Shown here piece after piece: positions 24,912-34,379 of a stretch of DNA of 64,000 bases. The notes under the pieces were generated by a model. It worked only from the letters and a program-made list of their open reading frames with translations, had not been told where the DNA came from and ran no database searches. The position numbers and the translations under genes were made by a program. Every line of letters begins with the position of its first letter. Position 1 is the stretch's first letter. The stretch is from Pseudomonadota bacterium (GTDB lineage Bacteria; Pseudomonadota; Alphaproteobacteria; Rhizobiales; Beijerinckiaceae): assembly GCA_023423995.1 (NCBI GenBank), contig JAFAEL010000098.1, forward strand, positions 75,140-139,139. The letters run 5' to 3'.

Positions 24912-25382
24912 ATGACAGACGAACCGAACCGCCCTCCCGACCTGGAGGACCAGCTCTGCTATTCGATCTACTCTGCAGAAATCGCGATCCAGCGCGCATA
25001 CAAGCCTTGGCTGGACTCGCTCGGGCTGACCTATCCGCAGTACCTCGTGCTGAACGTCCTGTGGGGACAGGACGGACAGAGCGTCGGCAGGATCGCCGAG
25101 CAGCTGGCGCTCGAATCGAGCACCGTCACGCCTTTGCTCAAGCGGCTCGAGGCCGCCGATCTGGTCCGCCGGGCCCGCAACCCCGAAAATGAGCGGCAGG
25201 TGATCGTCGCGTTGACCGATCGGGGGCGCGCGCTGCAATCGAGGGCCGGCTGTCTCGGCGACGCCCTGCTGAGGGCCTCCGGCCAATCCGCGGACGAGCT
25301 CGGAGAGCTGAACCAGCTCGTGAAGCGCCTCCGCGATGCAATCTACAGCAGCATCGGGGGCTGGAGCCTGGCCCGTTCCTGA
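24912..25382 (+). CDS. MarR-family regulator, OhrR-like
   Basis: 156 residues from ATG 24912 (GGAG 9 nt upstream); ATG 24891 with GGAGG is an equal alternative adding seven residues. OhrR hallmark LEDQLCYSIYSAEIAIQRAYKPWLDSLGLTYPQY-like region carries the reactive cysteine (LCYS), and the winged helix has STVTPLLKRLE and NPENERQVIVALT. OhrR senses organic hydroperoxides by cysteine oxidation. No ohr gene is adjacent; the target is the divergent hydrolase. Confidence 0.85.
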   Translation: MTDEPNRPPDLEDQLCYSIYSAEIAIQRAYKPWLDSLGLTYPQYLVLNVLWGQDGQSVGRIAEQLALESSTVTPLLKRLEAADLVRRARNPENERQVIVALTDRGRALQSRAGCLGDALLRASGQSADELGELNQLVKRLRDAIYSSIGGWSLARS

Positions 25383-25546
25383 TTTCGGCGGATGGCTGCG
25401 GGCCTGCCGCGTTCGCGTCCCGACGAGTAGCGCGGGCACGGAACCTCGGCCCAGCCATTCCCGCCCGGTCTCGCCGCGGTTCAGACCGGACCTGAACCTT
25501 CCGCCTCCCTTGCGCGTCAAGCTACCGAACGGGAGACCGGAGACGG

Positions 25547-26581
25547 ATGCACAGGGACGGATCGGGCGTGGTCATGGTGACGGGCGCCTCCGCGGGAATC
25601 GGGCGCGCCGTGGCGACGGCTTTCGGCGAGATGGGCTGGTCCGTCGGCCTCCTGGCGCGCGGCCGGGATCGCCTGGAGAGCGCCGCCCGGGAGGTCGAGC
25701 GCGCGGGCGGGCGGGCGCTCGTGCTGCAGGCCGATGTCGCCAATCCCGACGACGTGGACGAGGCGGCGGACCGCCTCGTTGCCGCCTTTGGCGGGGTCGA
25801 CGTGTGGGTCAACAACGCCATGGCGACGATCTACGCGCCCGTCGTCGAGCTCACCCCCGCCGAGATCCGGCGGGTCACGGACGTCACCTATCTCGGCCAG
25901 GTGCATGGGACGCTCGCCGCCCTGCGCCTGATGCGGCCGGCGGATCGCGGGACCATCGTGCAGGTGGGTTCCGCTCTCGCCTACCGGTCGATCCCGCTGC
26001 AATCGGCCTATTGCGCTGCCAAGGCCGCGGTTCGCGGCTTCACGGACTCGCTGCGCAGCGAGCTCCTGCACGAGGAGAGCGGCATCCGGCTCACGATGGT
26101 GCAGCTGCCGGCCGTCGACACGCCGCAATTCGACTGGGCCCGAAGCCACCTGCCGCGCGCCCTGCAGCCCGTCCCGCCGATCCATGAACCGCACGGCATC
26201 GCAGGGGAGATCGTCCGGGCCGCCATCGAGGCGCCGCGCGAGCTCTGGATCGGCAAGCCCGCCATCGAGGCGATCCTGGGAACGATGGTCGCCCCGTCCC
26301 TGATGGACCGCATGATGGCGCGCCGCGCCTGGCCCGGGCAGATGACGGAGGAGCCGGCGAAGCCCCGACCGGACAACCTCTTCGAGGCACCTCCTGGCGA
26401 TCCCGGGGCGGCCGGTCGGTTCGGCGCGCATGCGACGGCTCGCGGGCTTTCTGAGACGACGGTGCGAGCGGGTCTCGGGCTCGCCTGCACGGCCGCACTC
26501 GTCGGTGTTTCGGCGCTCGCCTACCGTTTCGGACAAAGGCGATCGAGAGCACTCCTTCGCGTGGGACGGGACGCCCGCTGA
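25547..26581 (+). CDS. SDR-family oxidoreductase with C-terminal membrane segment
   Basis: 344 residues. VTGASAGIGRAVA nucleotide motif, NNAMA, Ser in VGSALAY and YCAAK give a complete SDR triad in the first 190 residues. The protein continues ~100 residues beyond a minimal SDR, ending with LGLACTAALVGVSALAYRF, a likely transmembrane helix, then a basic tail. Such extended SDRs are common in Alphaproteobacteria near membrane-lipid genes. Monocistronic. Confidence 0.85.
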   Translation: MHRDGSGVVMVTGASAGIGRAVATAFGEMGWSVGLLARGRDRLESAAREVERAGGRALVLQADVANPDDVDEAADRLVAAFGGVDVWVNNAMATIYAPVVELTPAEIRRVTDVTYLGQVHGTLAALRLMRPADRGTIVQVGSALAYRSIPLQSAYCAAKAAVRGFTDSLRSELLHEESGIRLTMVQLPAVDTPQFDWARSHLPRALQPVPPIHEPHGIAGEIVRAAIEAPRELWIGKPAIEAILGTMVAPSLMDRMMARRAWPGQMTEEPAKPRPDNLFEAPPGDPGAAGRFGAHATARGLSETTVRAGLGLACTAALVGVSALAYRFGQRRSRALLRVGRDAR

Positions 26582-26734
26582 GGGAACGCGAGCTTGGCCT
26601 CGCCCCAGATGCGGCGAGTTTCGGGGAATGCCTCCACGCGCTGTTAAGCACGCCTGATTCCGGGGGAGCGGCGTTAAGATCGCCTTCGCTCCTTGCGCCC
26701 TCTTTATGGCCGGCTCTTCCAACCGGAACCGCGC

Positions 26735-29122
26735 ATGTTCACCGTCATCGGCTGCCTCAGGGACGCGCACGACCCGTGGCTTGTCGGGCTCGCAGCATCC
26801 ATCTGCGCGCTCTCCGCCATCACGACCATCCAGCTCCTCCGGCATGCCCGCAAGAGCGGCAGCCTGCGCGGGCGCGCGCTCTGGATCGCGATCGGCGCCC
26901 TGTCGGGCGGGTCCGGCATCTGGGCGACGCATTTCATCGCCATGCTGGCCTTCGAGCCGGGCTTGCCGAGCGGTTACAATCTCCCGCTGACGGTCCTTTC
27001 GCTCGTCTATGCCGTCACGCTGACCGGCGCCGGACTCAGCATCGCCCTTACGCGCGGCTTGCCCGGCGCGGCCCCGATCGGCGGCGTGGTGCTGGGCGCC
27101 GGCATCGCGGCCATGCACTACACGGGGATGGCCGCCTACGAGGTCAGCGGGCAGATCTCGTGGGATCCGATCCTCGTCGCGGCGTCGCTTCTTCTCGGCG
27201 CCAGCCTTGGTGCGGGGGCCCTCGCGCTCTCCTCGACGGGAAGCGCGCCACGATCTCACCTCGTGGCCGCGCTCCTGCTCGTTCTCGCCATCTGCAGCCA
27301 TCACTTCACCGCGATGGGCGCGGTCACGATCGTTCCGGACGGGTCCGTGGAGATCTCCGCCGCGGCCGTTCCGCCGCGCTGGCTGGCGGCGGTCGTTGCG
27401 CTTGCGAGCTTCGCGATCCTGCTGCTCGCCTGCGCGGCCGTCGCCCTCGACATCCGCGACCGCCGGCATGCCTCAAGAGAGCAGGACCGGCTGCGCAGTC
27501 TCGCCAACGCGGCCGTCGAGGGCCTTCTGGTCTGCACGGGGGACGCGATCGTCAGCGCCAATGACAGCTTCGCGAAGCTGGTCGGCACCACGTCGTCCGA
27601 CCTCATCGGAGCCTCGCTCTCGAACTTCCTCGCGGACGGGCCGACGCGCCTGTCGCTCGCGGCCAATCCGGACCAGGCCTTCGAAACGGAGCTCCGGGAG
27701 ACCGGCGGTGCAAGGATCCCCGTCGAGGTGATCTTCCACCCGGTCTCCTACGGTGCCCAGCCGCATTATGCCGTGGCGGTCCGGGATCTCCGCGCACGGC
27801 GACGGGCCGAAGGGCAGATCCGGTATCTGGCTCATCACGATCCGCTCACCGGCCTTGCAAACCGGGCCAGCTTCCACCGGCACCTCGATCAGGAGATCAA
27901 GCGCGCGAAGCTGGCGGGCACCAAGATCGCGGTGCTCTGCCTCGACCTCGACCGTTTCAAGGAGGTCAACGACCTGTTCGGGCACGCGGCGGGCGACAAC
28001 ATGCTCGTCCATGTCGCCAAGCTCGTGACCTCGGCGCTCGACGAGGCGAACCTTCTCGCCAGGCTCGGGGGCGACGAGTTCGCCATCATCGCGGAATGCG
28101 ACCACGCCGTGTCCGCCGGGCGGCTCGCGGAGCGCATCCTCGAGGAGCTGCGGCGTGCGAATGCCGAAAGCTCCGGTCCGCTCGCCGCCATGAGCATCGG
28201 CATCGCCCTTTTCCCCGACGACGCTGGCGACCGGGAGGTGCTGCTCAGCTACGCCGACACCGCTCTTTACCGGGCAAAGGCCGAGGGCCGGGGCACATAC
28301 CGTTTCTTCGAGCAGAAGATGGGCGCCGAGGTGCGCGAGCGCCGCCTGATCGAACACGACCTCCGGCACGCGGTCGCCCGCTGCGAGATGCGCGTGGTCT
28401 TCCAGCCCCAGACCGACGTCAGCACGGGCGAGGTGGTCGGGTTCGAGGCGCTGCTTCGCTGGCACCATCCCGAGCGGGGATCGGTGTCCCCGGGGGTCTT
28501 CATCCCCATCGCGGAAGAGAGCGGTTCGATCCTGCAGATCGGCGAATGGGTCCTTCGGCAGACCTGCCGCGAGGCCGCGAGCTGGCCGAGGCCCCTGTCC
28601 GTCGCGGTGAACGTCTCGGCCGTCCAGATCCACAGCCCTCATTTCGTCCAGACCGTGCACGAGATCCTGTTCGAGACCGGGCTCAAGCCGGCCCGCCTCG
28701 AGATCGAGATCACGGAAACCGCCCTGATCCGGGACCCCAGCCGGGCGCAGGCGACCTTGCGCCAGCTGAAGGCGCTCGGCGTGCGCATCGCCATGGACGA
28801 TTTCGGGACCGGCTACTCGTCGCTCTCGAACCTGCGCGCCTATCCATTCGACAAGATCAAGATCGACGGCTCGTTCATCCGCGCCGTCGACACGAACGAG
28901 CAGACCGCCGCGATCGTGCGCTCGGTGCTCGGCCTCGGCCGCGGGCTCGGCCTGCCCGTCCTGGCCGAGGGCGTGGAGACCGACGGCGAGCTCAGGTTCC
29001 TGGCTGCCGAGAACTGCACGGCGGCGCAGGGCTACCTCATGGGCCGTCCCTCGCCGATCGAGACGTTCAGGGTCCACACGCATGGCGGCGGGGAGCCGCC
29101 GGACGAGCGCGCCGCCGCCTGA
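26735..29122 (+). CDS. MHYT-PAS-GGDEF-EAL cyclic di-GMP protein
   Basis: 795 residues. Seven-helix MHYT sensor (~10-245) with three motifs: ATHFIAM, AAMHYTGM and SHHFTAM, proposed to bind metal or sense O2/NO/CO. PAS-like ~260-370. GGDEF domain with intact GGDEF (RLGGDEFAI); no RxxD site five residues before it. EAL domain with FEALLRW, EITET, DDFGTGYSS, KIDGSF and AEGVE, i.e. all usual metal and catalytic residues. Both synthesis and breakdown of cyclic di-GMP are possible; which dominates cannot be told. ATG 26735 opens directly with the MHYT helix. Confidence 0.9.
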   Translation: MFTVIGCLRDAHDPWLVGLAASICALSAITTIQLLRHARKSGSLRGRALWIAIGALSGGSGIWATHFIAMLAFEPGLPSGYNLPLTVLSLVYAVTLTGAGLSIALTRGLPGAAPIGGVVLGAGIAAMHYTGMAAYEVSGQISWDPILVAASLLLGASLGAGALALSSTGSAPRSHLVAALLLVLAICSHHFTAMGAVTIVPDGSVEISAAAVPPRWLAAVVALASFAILLLACAAVALDIRDRRHASREQDRLRSLANAAVEGLLVCTGDAIVSANDSFAKLVGTTSSDLIGASLSNFLADGPTRLSLAANPDQAFETELRETGGARIPVEVIFHPVSYGAQPHYAVAVRDLRARRRAEGQIRYLAHHDPLTGLANRASFHRHLDQEIKRAKLAGTKIAVLCLDLDRFKEVNDLFGHAAGDNMLVHVAKLVTSALDEANLLARLGGDEFAIIAECDHAVSAGRLAERILEELRRANAESSGPLAAMSIGIALFPDDAGDREVLLSYADTALYRAKAEGRGTYRFFEQKMGAEVRERRLIEHDLRHAVARCEMRVVFQPQTDVSTGEVVGFEALLRWHHPERGSVSPGVFIPIAEESGSILQIGEWVLRQTCREAASWPRPLSVAVNVSAVQIHSPHFVQTVHEILFETGLKPARLEIEITETALIRDPSRAQATLRQLKALGVRIAMDDFGTGYSSLSNLRAYPFDKIKIDGSFIRAVDTNEQTAAIVRSVLGLGRGLGLPVLAEGVETDGELRFLAAENCTAAQGYLMGRPSPIETFRVHTHGGGEPPDERAAA

Positions 29123-29134
29123 TCTCAGCCCTCC

Positions 29135-32100
29135 TCACGCGGCGGCACGATCGGCTTCCCCGTCCATCGAGCTGGCGAGGCCGGCATAGTCGGTCTTGCC
29201 GGTTCCGAGCACCGGGATCGTGCGGCCGGCGAGGACCTCGCGCGGCAGCATGATCTCCGGCACGCCCTGCTCGGAGGCGACGCGCTGGAGGGTGGCGCGC
29301 GACAGGTCGGGATCCTCGCTCAGGAGCACCACCGCCTCGCCCTTGCGCGCGTCCGGTCGGGCGATCGCCGCGTGGCGGAAGCCCGGGGAGGCGCGGGAAG
29401 CGAGGTCCTCCACGGCGCCGAGAGACACCATCTCGCCCGCGATCTTGGCGAAGCGCTTGGCGCGCCCCTTGATCGCGAGGAAGCCTTCCTCGTCGATCGC
29501 CACGATGTCGCCCGTGTCGTACCAGCCATCCTCGACGGGCTCGAGCTGGCCCGGCGCGGCGTCGCGGTAGTAGCCGGCCATCACGTTCGGCCCGCGCACC
29601 ACGAGCCGCCCGCCCTCGGGGATGCCCTGCACCGGCTCCAGCCGATGCTCGATGCCGGGCATGAGCCGGCCGACAGTGCCCGCCTTGAAGTGCATGGGCG
29701 TGTTGAAGGCGATGACGGGCGCGGTCTCGGTCGCGCCGTAGCCTTCGAGAATGCGCACCCCGAAGCGCTCCGACCACGTCCGGCGCGTCTCGTCCGACAC
29801 GCGCTCGGCGCCCGCCCCGACGATGCGGACGGAGTGGAAGTCGTAAGGATTCGCCATCCGGGCATAGCCGCGCAGGAAGGTGTCCGTGGCGAAGAATACG
29901 GTCGCGTTGGTCTGGTAGATGAGCTCCGGCACGATCCGGTAATGGAGCGGGGAGGGGTACAGGAAGGTCTTGATCCCGGCGAAGACGGGCAGGAGCGTCC
30001 CGACCGTCAGGCCGAAGGAGTGGAACATCGGCAGCGCGTTGAAGACGATGTCGCGCGTGTTGAAGGCGATGCGGGCGCCGACCTGATGCCGGTTCGCGTG
30101 CAGGTTCCGGTGAGTCAGGACGACCCCCTTCGGCGTGCCTTCCGAGCCTGACGTGAACAGGACGACCGCGGGCGCGTCGGGGTCGCGGCGACGCGCGAAG
30201 GACCGCGGCGCAAAGGACTTGGCAAGGCCGGCGAGCTTGTCGAAGGTGCCGATGACCTCGCGCACATCCTCCAGGTAGACGATCCGCACCGATTTCGAGA
30301 GCTCGTCGGCGACCGCCTGGAGCTTGCCCTTCTCGATGAAGCGGCGGGAGGAGAGCACGGTCTCGACGCGCGCGATCCGGCAGGCGGCCGCCATGCCGGC
30401 GGCGCCGGCCGAGACGTTCAGCATCGCGGGCACGCGGCCGGTCGCCTGGAGGGCGAAGAAGGTGACGGCGGCGCCGACCGAGTTCGGCAGCATGATCCCG
30501 ACCGTCTCGCCCGGCTGTGCCTCGCGCCGCAGCTTCGCGCCGAGCACGAAGGCGCCGGTCAGGAGACGGCCATAGGTGAGCGGGGCGAAATCGATGTCCT
30601 CGAGGATGGCGTGCCCCCGCCCGTGGAGCGAGGCGGCATCCGCGAGGGCGGCGAACAGCGTCCGGTCGATGGCGGAGGTGACGAACATCATCTCCGACAT
30701 CACGTCGTAGAGCCGCTGCCCGGCCGCCTTGCGCCGTGCCCGGCCCTTGAGCTCGGGCGGGACGGGGAGTCGCCGCGGCGGCAGGATCGTCATCGTCACC
30801 TTGGGCAGCGCGCGCCGGGCGACCCGGCCGGCGAGCCGCGTGAAGGCCGTATGCTGCAGCCCGTCGAGCCGCACGGGGATGATGTCCGCGCCGCTTCGGT
30901 CGGCCACAAGGCCGGGCCCGTCATAGACCTTCATCAGCGACCCGGTGACGGTCAGCCGACCCTCGGGGAAGATGACGAGCGTGCGGCCCTTCTCGACCTC
31001 GCGGGTGAGGGTCTTCAGGGCCATCGGATTCGCCGGGTCCACGGCCGCGAAATCGACCAGCGACAGCAGCGGCTTCACCCACCAGCGCTTCGCAATCAGC
31101 GTGTCCACGGCAAAGACGGGATCGCCCGGCGTGAAGGCCGCGATGACGAGCCCGTCCAGGAAGGAGCTGTGGTTGGCGACGATGACCCGGCGCTCGCCCG
31201 CAAGGGCCAGATTCTCCTCGCCGCGGACCTCGACGTCGTAGAGCGCCGACAGGATCGCGCGCGTCACCGTCTTCAGCACCAGGCGGGAGAGGAGACGCAG
31301 CATGATGAAGGCGGCGACGAGGTTCAGGGCCGCGAGAACGAGGGCCAGCGCCGGAACCGTGAGGCCGAGCCCGGAGGACAGGATCGCCGTCACGACCGCG
31401 CCCGCCACCATCATCAGCGAGTTGACGATGTTGTTCGCCCCGATCGTGCGCGCCTTGGCGTCCTCCGGGGCGGCATGCTGCAGGATCGCGAAGAGCGGGA
31501 CGGCATAGAAGCCCGCGACCGTCGCCAACCCGAACAGGATGGCGCCGATCAGGAGCGCGCCGGGCGTGGCAAAGACCGCGGCGACGGATTGGCCCATGGC
31601 GGCGGGAGCCGGGAGGGCGGCCGCAGCGGCCGCGAAGACGGCGAGGCCGAACGACAGCGCGAGCGCCGCGAATGGCACCGGGCGAGGCGTGATCTCGCCC
31701 TTGAGCCGCTTCGCGCAGAGCAGCGATCCGGCCGCGATCCCGACCGAGAATATGGCGAGGAGGCAGCTCGCGACGGCCTCGCTGCCGCCGAGGTAATCCC
31801 GGGCAAGCGGGGGCACGAAGGACAGAAGCGTCGCGCCGATCACCCAGAACCAGGAGATCCCAAGGATGGAGAGCCAAACGGTGCGGTTTCCGCGCGCCTC
31901 CCGCAGGACGGCGAGCGTCCCGGTCCCGTGCGGCGCCGCCTCGGCCGGGAGCGCCTGCGGGATGAAGCGCGAGGCGAGATAGCCAGCGGCCGCGAAGACC
32001 AGGAGCGCGCCCGACACGATCGCCGCGCCGCCCTGCGAACCAATCAGGGATCCGCCCAGGATACTGCCGAGCAGGATCGCCACGAAGGTCGCGCTCTCGA

Positions 32101-32551
32101 CGAGTGCGTTGCCGGAGACGAGTTCCTCCGGCCGCAGATGGGCTGGCAGGAGCGCGTATTTGACGGGGCCGAACAAGGCGGCCTGGCAGCCGAGCAGGAA
32201 CAGGACCGCGAAGAGCGGCACGAGATGGCCGCTGAGCAGCGCGCCGGCCGCCAGGACCATCAGGGCAATCTCGAGGAGCTTCAGGCGGCGGGCGAGGACC
32301 GCCTTGTCCATGCTGTCCGCGAGCGTCCCCGCGAACGCCGACAGGAAGATGAAGGGCGCCACGAAGGTCGCACCCGCCAGCGCCGTGAGCGATGCCGGGT
32401 CCAGGCCGGATGCGGCGCCCGCCTGGAACGCGACCAGGAGCGCCATCGCTTGCTTGAAGAGGTTGTCGTTGAAGCCGCCCAGCGCCTGCGTCCAGAACAG
32501 CGGGGCAAAGCGGCGGGTCCGAAGAAGGTGAGCCGGAGCGCTCTGGTCCAT
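29135..32551 (-). CDS. aas: LplT-PlsC-Aas fusion: lysophospholipid transporter / 2-acylglycerophosphoethanolamine acyltransferase / acyl-ACP synthetase
   Basis: 1138 residues, three modules. 1-~425: MFS transporter (PLFWTQALGGFNDNLFKQA) like LplT. ~435-620: PlsC acyltransferase with NHSSFLD (~458) and FPEGRLT. ~640-1138: AMP-binding acyl-ACP synthetase with TSGSEGTPKG (~795) and an EGYGATET motif. In E. coli LplT and Aas are separate and recycle lysophospholipids that flip into the cytoplasm; here both are one chain. Divergent from a TetR regulator with palindromic sites in the shared promoter. Confidence 0.9.
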   Translation of the reverse strand: MDQSAPAHLLRTRRFAPLFWTQALGGFNDNLFKQAMALLVAFQAGAASGLDPASLTALAGATFVAPFIFLSAFAGTLADSMDKAVLARRLKLLEIALMVLAAGALLSGHLVPLFAVLFLLGCQAALFGPVKYALLPAHLRPEELVSGNALVESATFVAILLGSILGGSLIGSQGGAAIVSGALLVFAAAGYLASRFIPQALPAEAAPHGTGTLAVLREARGNRTVWLSILGISWFWVIGATLLSFVPPLARDYLGGSEAVASCLLAIFSVGIAAGSLLCAKRLKGEITPRPVPFAALALSFGLAVFAAAAAALPAPAAMGQSVAAVFATPGALLIGAILFGLATVAGFYAVPLFAILQHAAPEDAKARTIGANNIVNSLMMVAGAVVTAILSSGLGLTVPALALVLAALNLVAAFIMLRLLSRLVLKTVTRAILSALYDVEVRGEENLALAGERRVIVANHSSFLDGLVIAAFTPGDPVFAVDTLIAKRWWVKPLLSLVDFAAVDPANPMALKTLTREVEKGRTLVIFPEGRLTVTGSLMKVYDGPGLVADRSGADIIPVRLDGLQHTAFTRLAGRVARRALPKVTMTILPPRRLPVPPELKGRARRKAAGQRLYDVMSEMMFVTSAIDRTLFAALADAASLHGRGHAILEDIDFAPLTYGRLLTGAFVLGAKLRREAQPGETVGIMLPNSVGAAVTFFALQATGRVPAMLNVSAGAAGMAAACRIARVETVLSSRRFIEKGKLQAVADELSKSVRIVYLEDVREVIGTFDKLAGLAKSFAPRSFARRRDPDAPAVVLFTSGSEGTPKGVVLTHRNLHANRHQVGARIAFNTRDIVFNALPMFHSFGLTVGTLLPVFAGIKTFLYPSPLHYRIVPELIYQTNATVFFATDTFLRGYARMANPYDFHSVRIVGAGAERVSDETRRTWSERFGVRILEGYGATETAPVIAFNTPMHFKAGTVGRLMPGIEHRLEPVQGIPEGGRLVVRGPNVMAGYYRDAAPGQLEPVEDGWYDTGDIVAIDEEGFLAIKGRAKRFAKIAGEMVSLGAVEDLASRASPGFRHAAIARPDARKGEAVVLLSEDPDLSRATLQRVASEQGVPEIMLPREVLAGRTIPVLGTGKTDYAGLASSMDGEADRAAA

Positions 32552-32661
32552 GGCGGCCTCAATGTCCCTCTGTCGTCCTGCCTGTCGGAAGCCTGACCCG
32601 CGGTGTGAAAAACCTGGGCCCGATCATCCCGGCCGGACGGCCACGATCGGCGGATGTTATT

Positions 32662-32730
32662 TGAACATCGTTCATGAAACGCCTAGAACGGGGTGCCGGC
32701 CCGTTCAAGAGGAAAAATGAACGTCGTTCA
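32662..32730. promoter_or_regulatory. TGAAC-N3-GTTCA palindromes between aas and TetR genes
   Basis: Two copies: 32662-32674 (spacer ATC) and 32718-32730 (spacer GTC), the second covering the TetR start codon. A third inverted pair GAACGGG/CCCGTTC (32686-32706) lies between them. Position suggests control of aas and self-repression by the TetR protein. Confidence 0.65.
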
Positions 32731-33361
32731 AAAAAAAGCACGAGGGCGTCCGCGGAAGGATTCGACGCAGAGAAACGCCGATCGTGCCGCCCTGGTCGCG
32801 GCTGCCGCGGAAATTCTGCGTGAGGGCGGGTCGCCAGCCTTCAGCGCGAGGGCCGTCGCAGAGCGAGCCGGGAGCGCCGTCGGCTCGGTCTATACGCAGT
32901 TCGAGAGCCTGGAGGCGCTGCGCCTCGAAGCCAATGCCGTGACCATGCGCGAGCTGCGCCTCACGCTCGCCGACGCGCTGCCGGGCTGCCAGAGTGAAGC
33001 CATGGAGGATCGGCTCCTCTGCCTTGCGGAGGCCTATCTCCGTTTCGCGGCCGACAACCACAATGCCTGGGCGGCGCTGTTCGAGCCGAGCACGATGACG
33101 GCGCCTCCCGAGATCGCCGCCGACATCTCGGCCCTGTTCGCGATCCTGGAGAGCGTGCTGAGGGAAGGGGGCGTCGCGGACGAGGCCGAGATTTCCGTCA
33201 TGGCGCGGACGCTTTGGTCGAGCGTCCACGGCATGGTCTATCTCGGCGAGACCGGCGGGCTTAGGCCGATCGGCCCGGAGGACGTCCGGCCGATGATCCA
33301 CGCGCTCGTCCACGCGGTCGTAAAGGGCCTGTCCGTCGCGGCCGGGGCTTTGCCGGGATGA
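32717..33361 (+). CDS. TetR-family transcriptional regulator
   Basis: 214 residues from ATG 32717 (AAGAGG upstream). TetR helix-turn-helix at ~25-70: LVAAAAEILREGG, ARAVAERAGSAVGSVYTQFESLEAL. C-terminal helical ligand domain of the TetR_C_13/33 kind (WAALFEPSTMT; LWSSVHGMVYL). Divergent from aas; probably senses an acyl-CoA or fatty acid (inference). Confidence 0.88.
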   Translation: MNVVQKKARGRPRKDSTQRNADRAALVAAAAEILREGGSPAFSARAVAERAGSAVGSVYTQFESLEALRLEANAVTMRELRLTLADALPGCQSEAMEDRLLCLAEAYLRFAADNHNAWAALFEPSTMTAPPEIAADISALFAILESVLREGGVADEAEISVMARTLWSSVHGMVYLGETGGLRPIGPEDVRPMIHALVHAVVKGLSVAAGALPG

Positions 33362-33366
33362 TGGGG

Positions 33367-33393
33367 GGATCCCGCTCGCGGGGAGCGGGATCC
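33367..33393. terminator. Terminator hairpin between TetR and HMG-CoA lyase-like genes
   Basis: Perfect 10-bp stem GGATCCCGCT / AGCGGGATCC with a 7-nt loop between two converging stop codons; no T-run. Confidence 0.6.
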
Positions 33394-33434
33394 GGAGAAT
33401 GCTGGCCCGCCGGACCTGTCGGCCCGGCGTGCGA

Positions 33435-34379
33435 TCAGGCGGCCTGGAGCGCCGGCGGGAACAGGCTCACATGCGCGGTCTGCGCGGGCAGGCGGCGGCT
33501 CATCTGCTCCTCGAGCCAGAGCGTCGTAGCCCGGAGCCCCTCGAAGGAGGCACCGGACGCGACGCCCGTGCGGTCGAGCATGTAGACAAGGTCCTCGGTG
33601 CCGATATTGCCGGTCGCCTCCGGCGCGAAGGGGCAGCCGCCGATCCCGCCGAGGCTCGCATCGAGCGCCGAGACGCCGGCCCGCAGGGCCGCGTCGGCAT
33701 TGGCGTAGCCGGTGTTGCGCGTGTTGTGAAAATGCGCGCGCAGCTTCATGCCCGGCAGGGCCTCCCGGACGGCCGTGAAGCGGGTCTCGACGTCATACGG
33801 CGTGCCGACCCCGATCGTGTCGGCCAGCGACAGCTCGTCGGTTCCGATCTCCGCGATGCCGCGCGCGAGCTCCACCACGCGTTCGACCGGCACCTCGCCC
33901 TCGAAGGGGCAGCCGAAGGCCGCCGCGATCGTGACCGAGCGGAAGAGGCCCGCCGCCTTCGCGCGCGGCCCGATGGCTCGCCAGGTGTCCAGGTTCTGCT
34001 GGACCGTGGTCCCCTGGTTGCGCTGGCTGAAGGTCTCGCTGGCGACCGCCGCGAAGGTAATCTCCGCGAAGGCCCCCGTGGCGAGCGCCCGATCGAAGCC
34101 GCGCTCGTTCAGGACGAGACCCGAGAGGCTGACCCCGGGGAGGCCCGCGACCCCCCGCATCACGTCCTCCGCGTCCGCCATCTGCGGCACGCGCTTGGGA
34201 TGAACGAAGCTCGTCGCCTCGATGCGGCGCAGGCCGTTCTCGGCCAGCCTGCGGATCAGCTCGATCTTGATCTCGGTCGGAAGGAGCTGGCGATCGTTCT
34301 GGAGCCCGTCGCGCGGGCCCACCTCGACGATCTCAACCTGTTTCGGTCGCGCCTGCATTGCGGTGTCCTTCGTCATCAT
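33435..34379 (-). CDS. HMG-CoA lyase-family carbon-carbon lyase
   Basis: 314 residues of the DRE-TIM metallolyase family. VGPRDGLQN gives the metal-binding Asp/Arg, HFHNTRNTG the metal His and ASLGGIGGCPFAPEATGN the HMG-CoA-lyase signature with the catalytic Cys. HMG-CoA lyase yields acetyl-CoA and acetoacetate; relatives cleave citramalyl-CoA-like substrates. Start overlaps the CoA-transferase stop (ATGA), so the pair works together: activation of a 3-hydroxy acid by CoA transfer, then cleavage. Last gene of the left sigma-54 operon. Confidence 0.85.
   Translation of the reverse strand: MMTKDTAMQARPKQVEIVEVGPRDGLQNDRQLLPTEIKIELIRRLAENGLRRIEATSFVHPKRVPQMADAEDVMRGVAGLPGVSLSGLVLNERGFDRALATGAFAEITFAAVASETFSQRNQGTTVQQNLDTWRAIGPRAKAAGLFRSVTIAAAFGCPFEGEVPVERVVELARGIAEIGTDELSLADTIGVGTPYDVETRFTAVREALPGMKLRAHFHNTRNTGYANADAALRAGVSALDASLGGIGGCPFAPEATGNIGTEDLVYMLDRTGVASGASFEGLRATTLWLEEQMSRRLPAQTAHVSLFPPALQAA

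Noticed and set aside
25517..27469. 650-codon minus-strand frame across SDR and MHYT genes
   Set aside because: Charge-rich, no domain, crosses a real intergenic region.
30611..32596. 661-codon open frame opposite the LplT-PlsC-Aas gene
   Set aside because: Composition dominated by Arg/Gly/Glu/Asp, no domain; shadow of the real gene.
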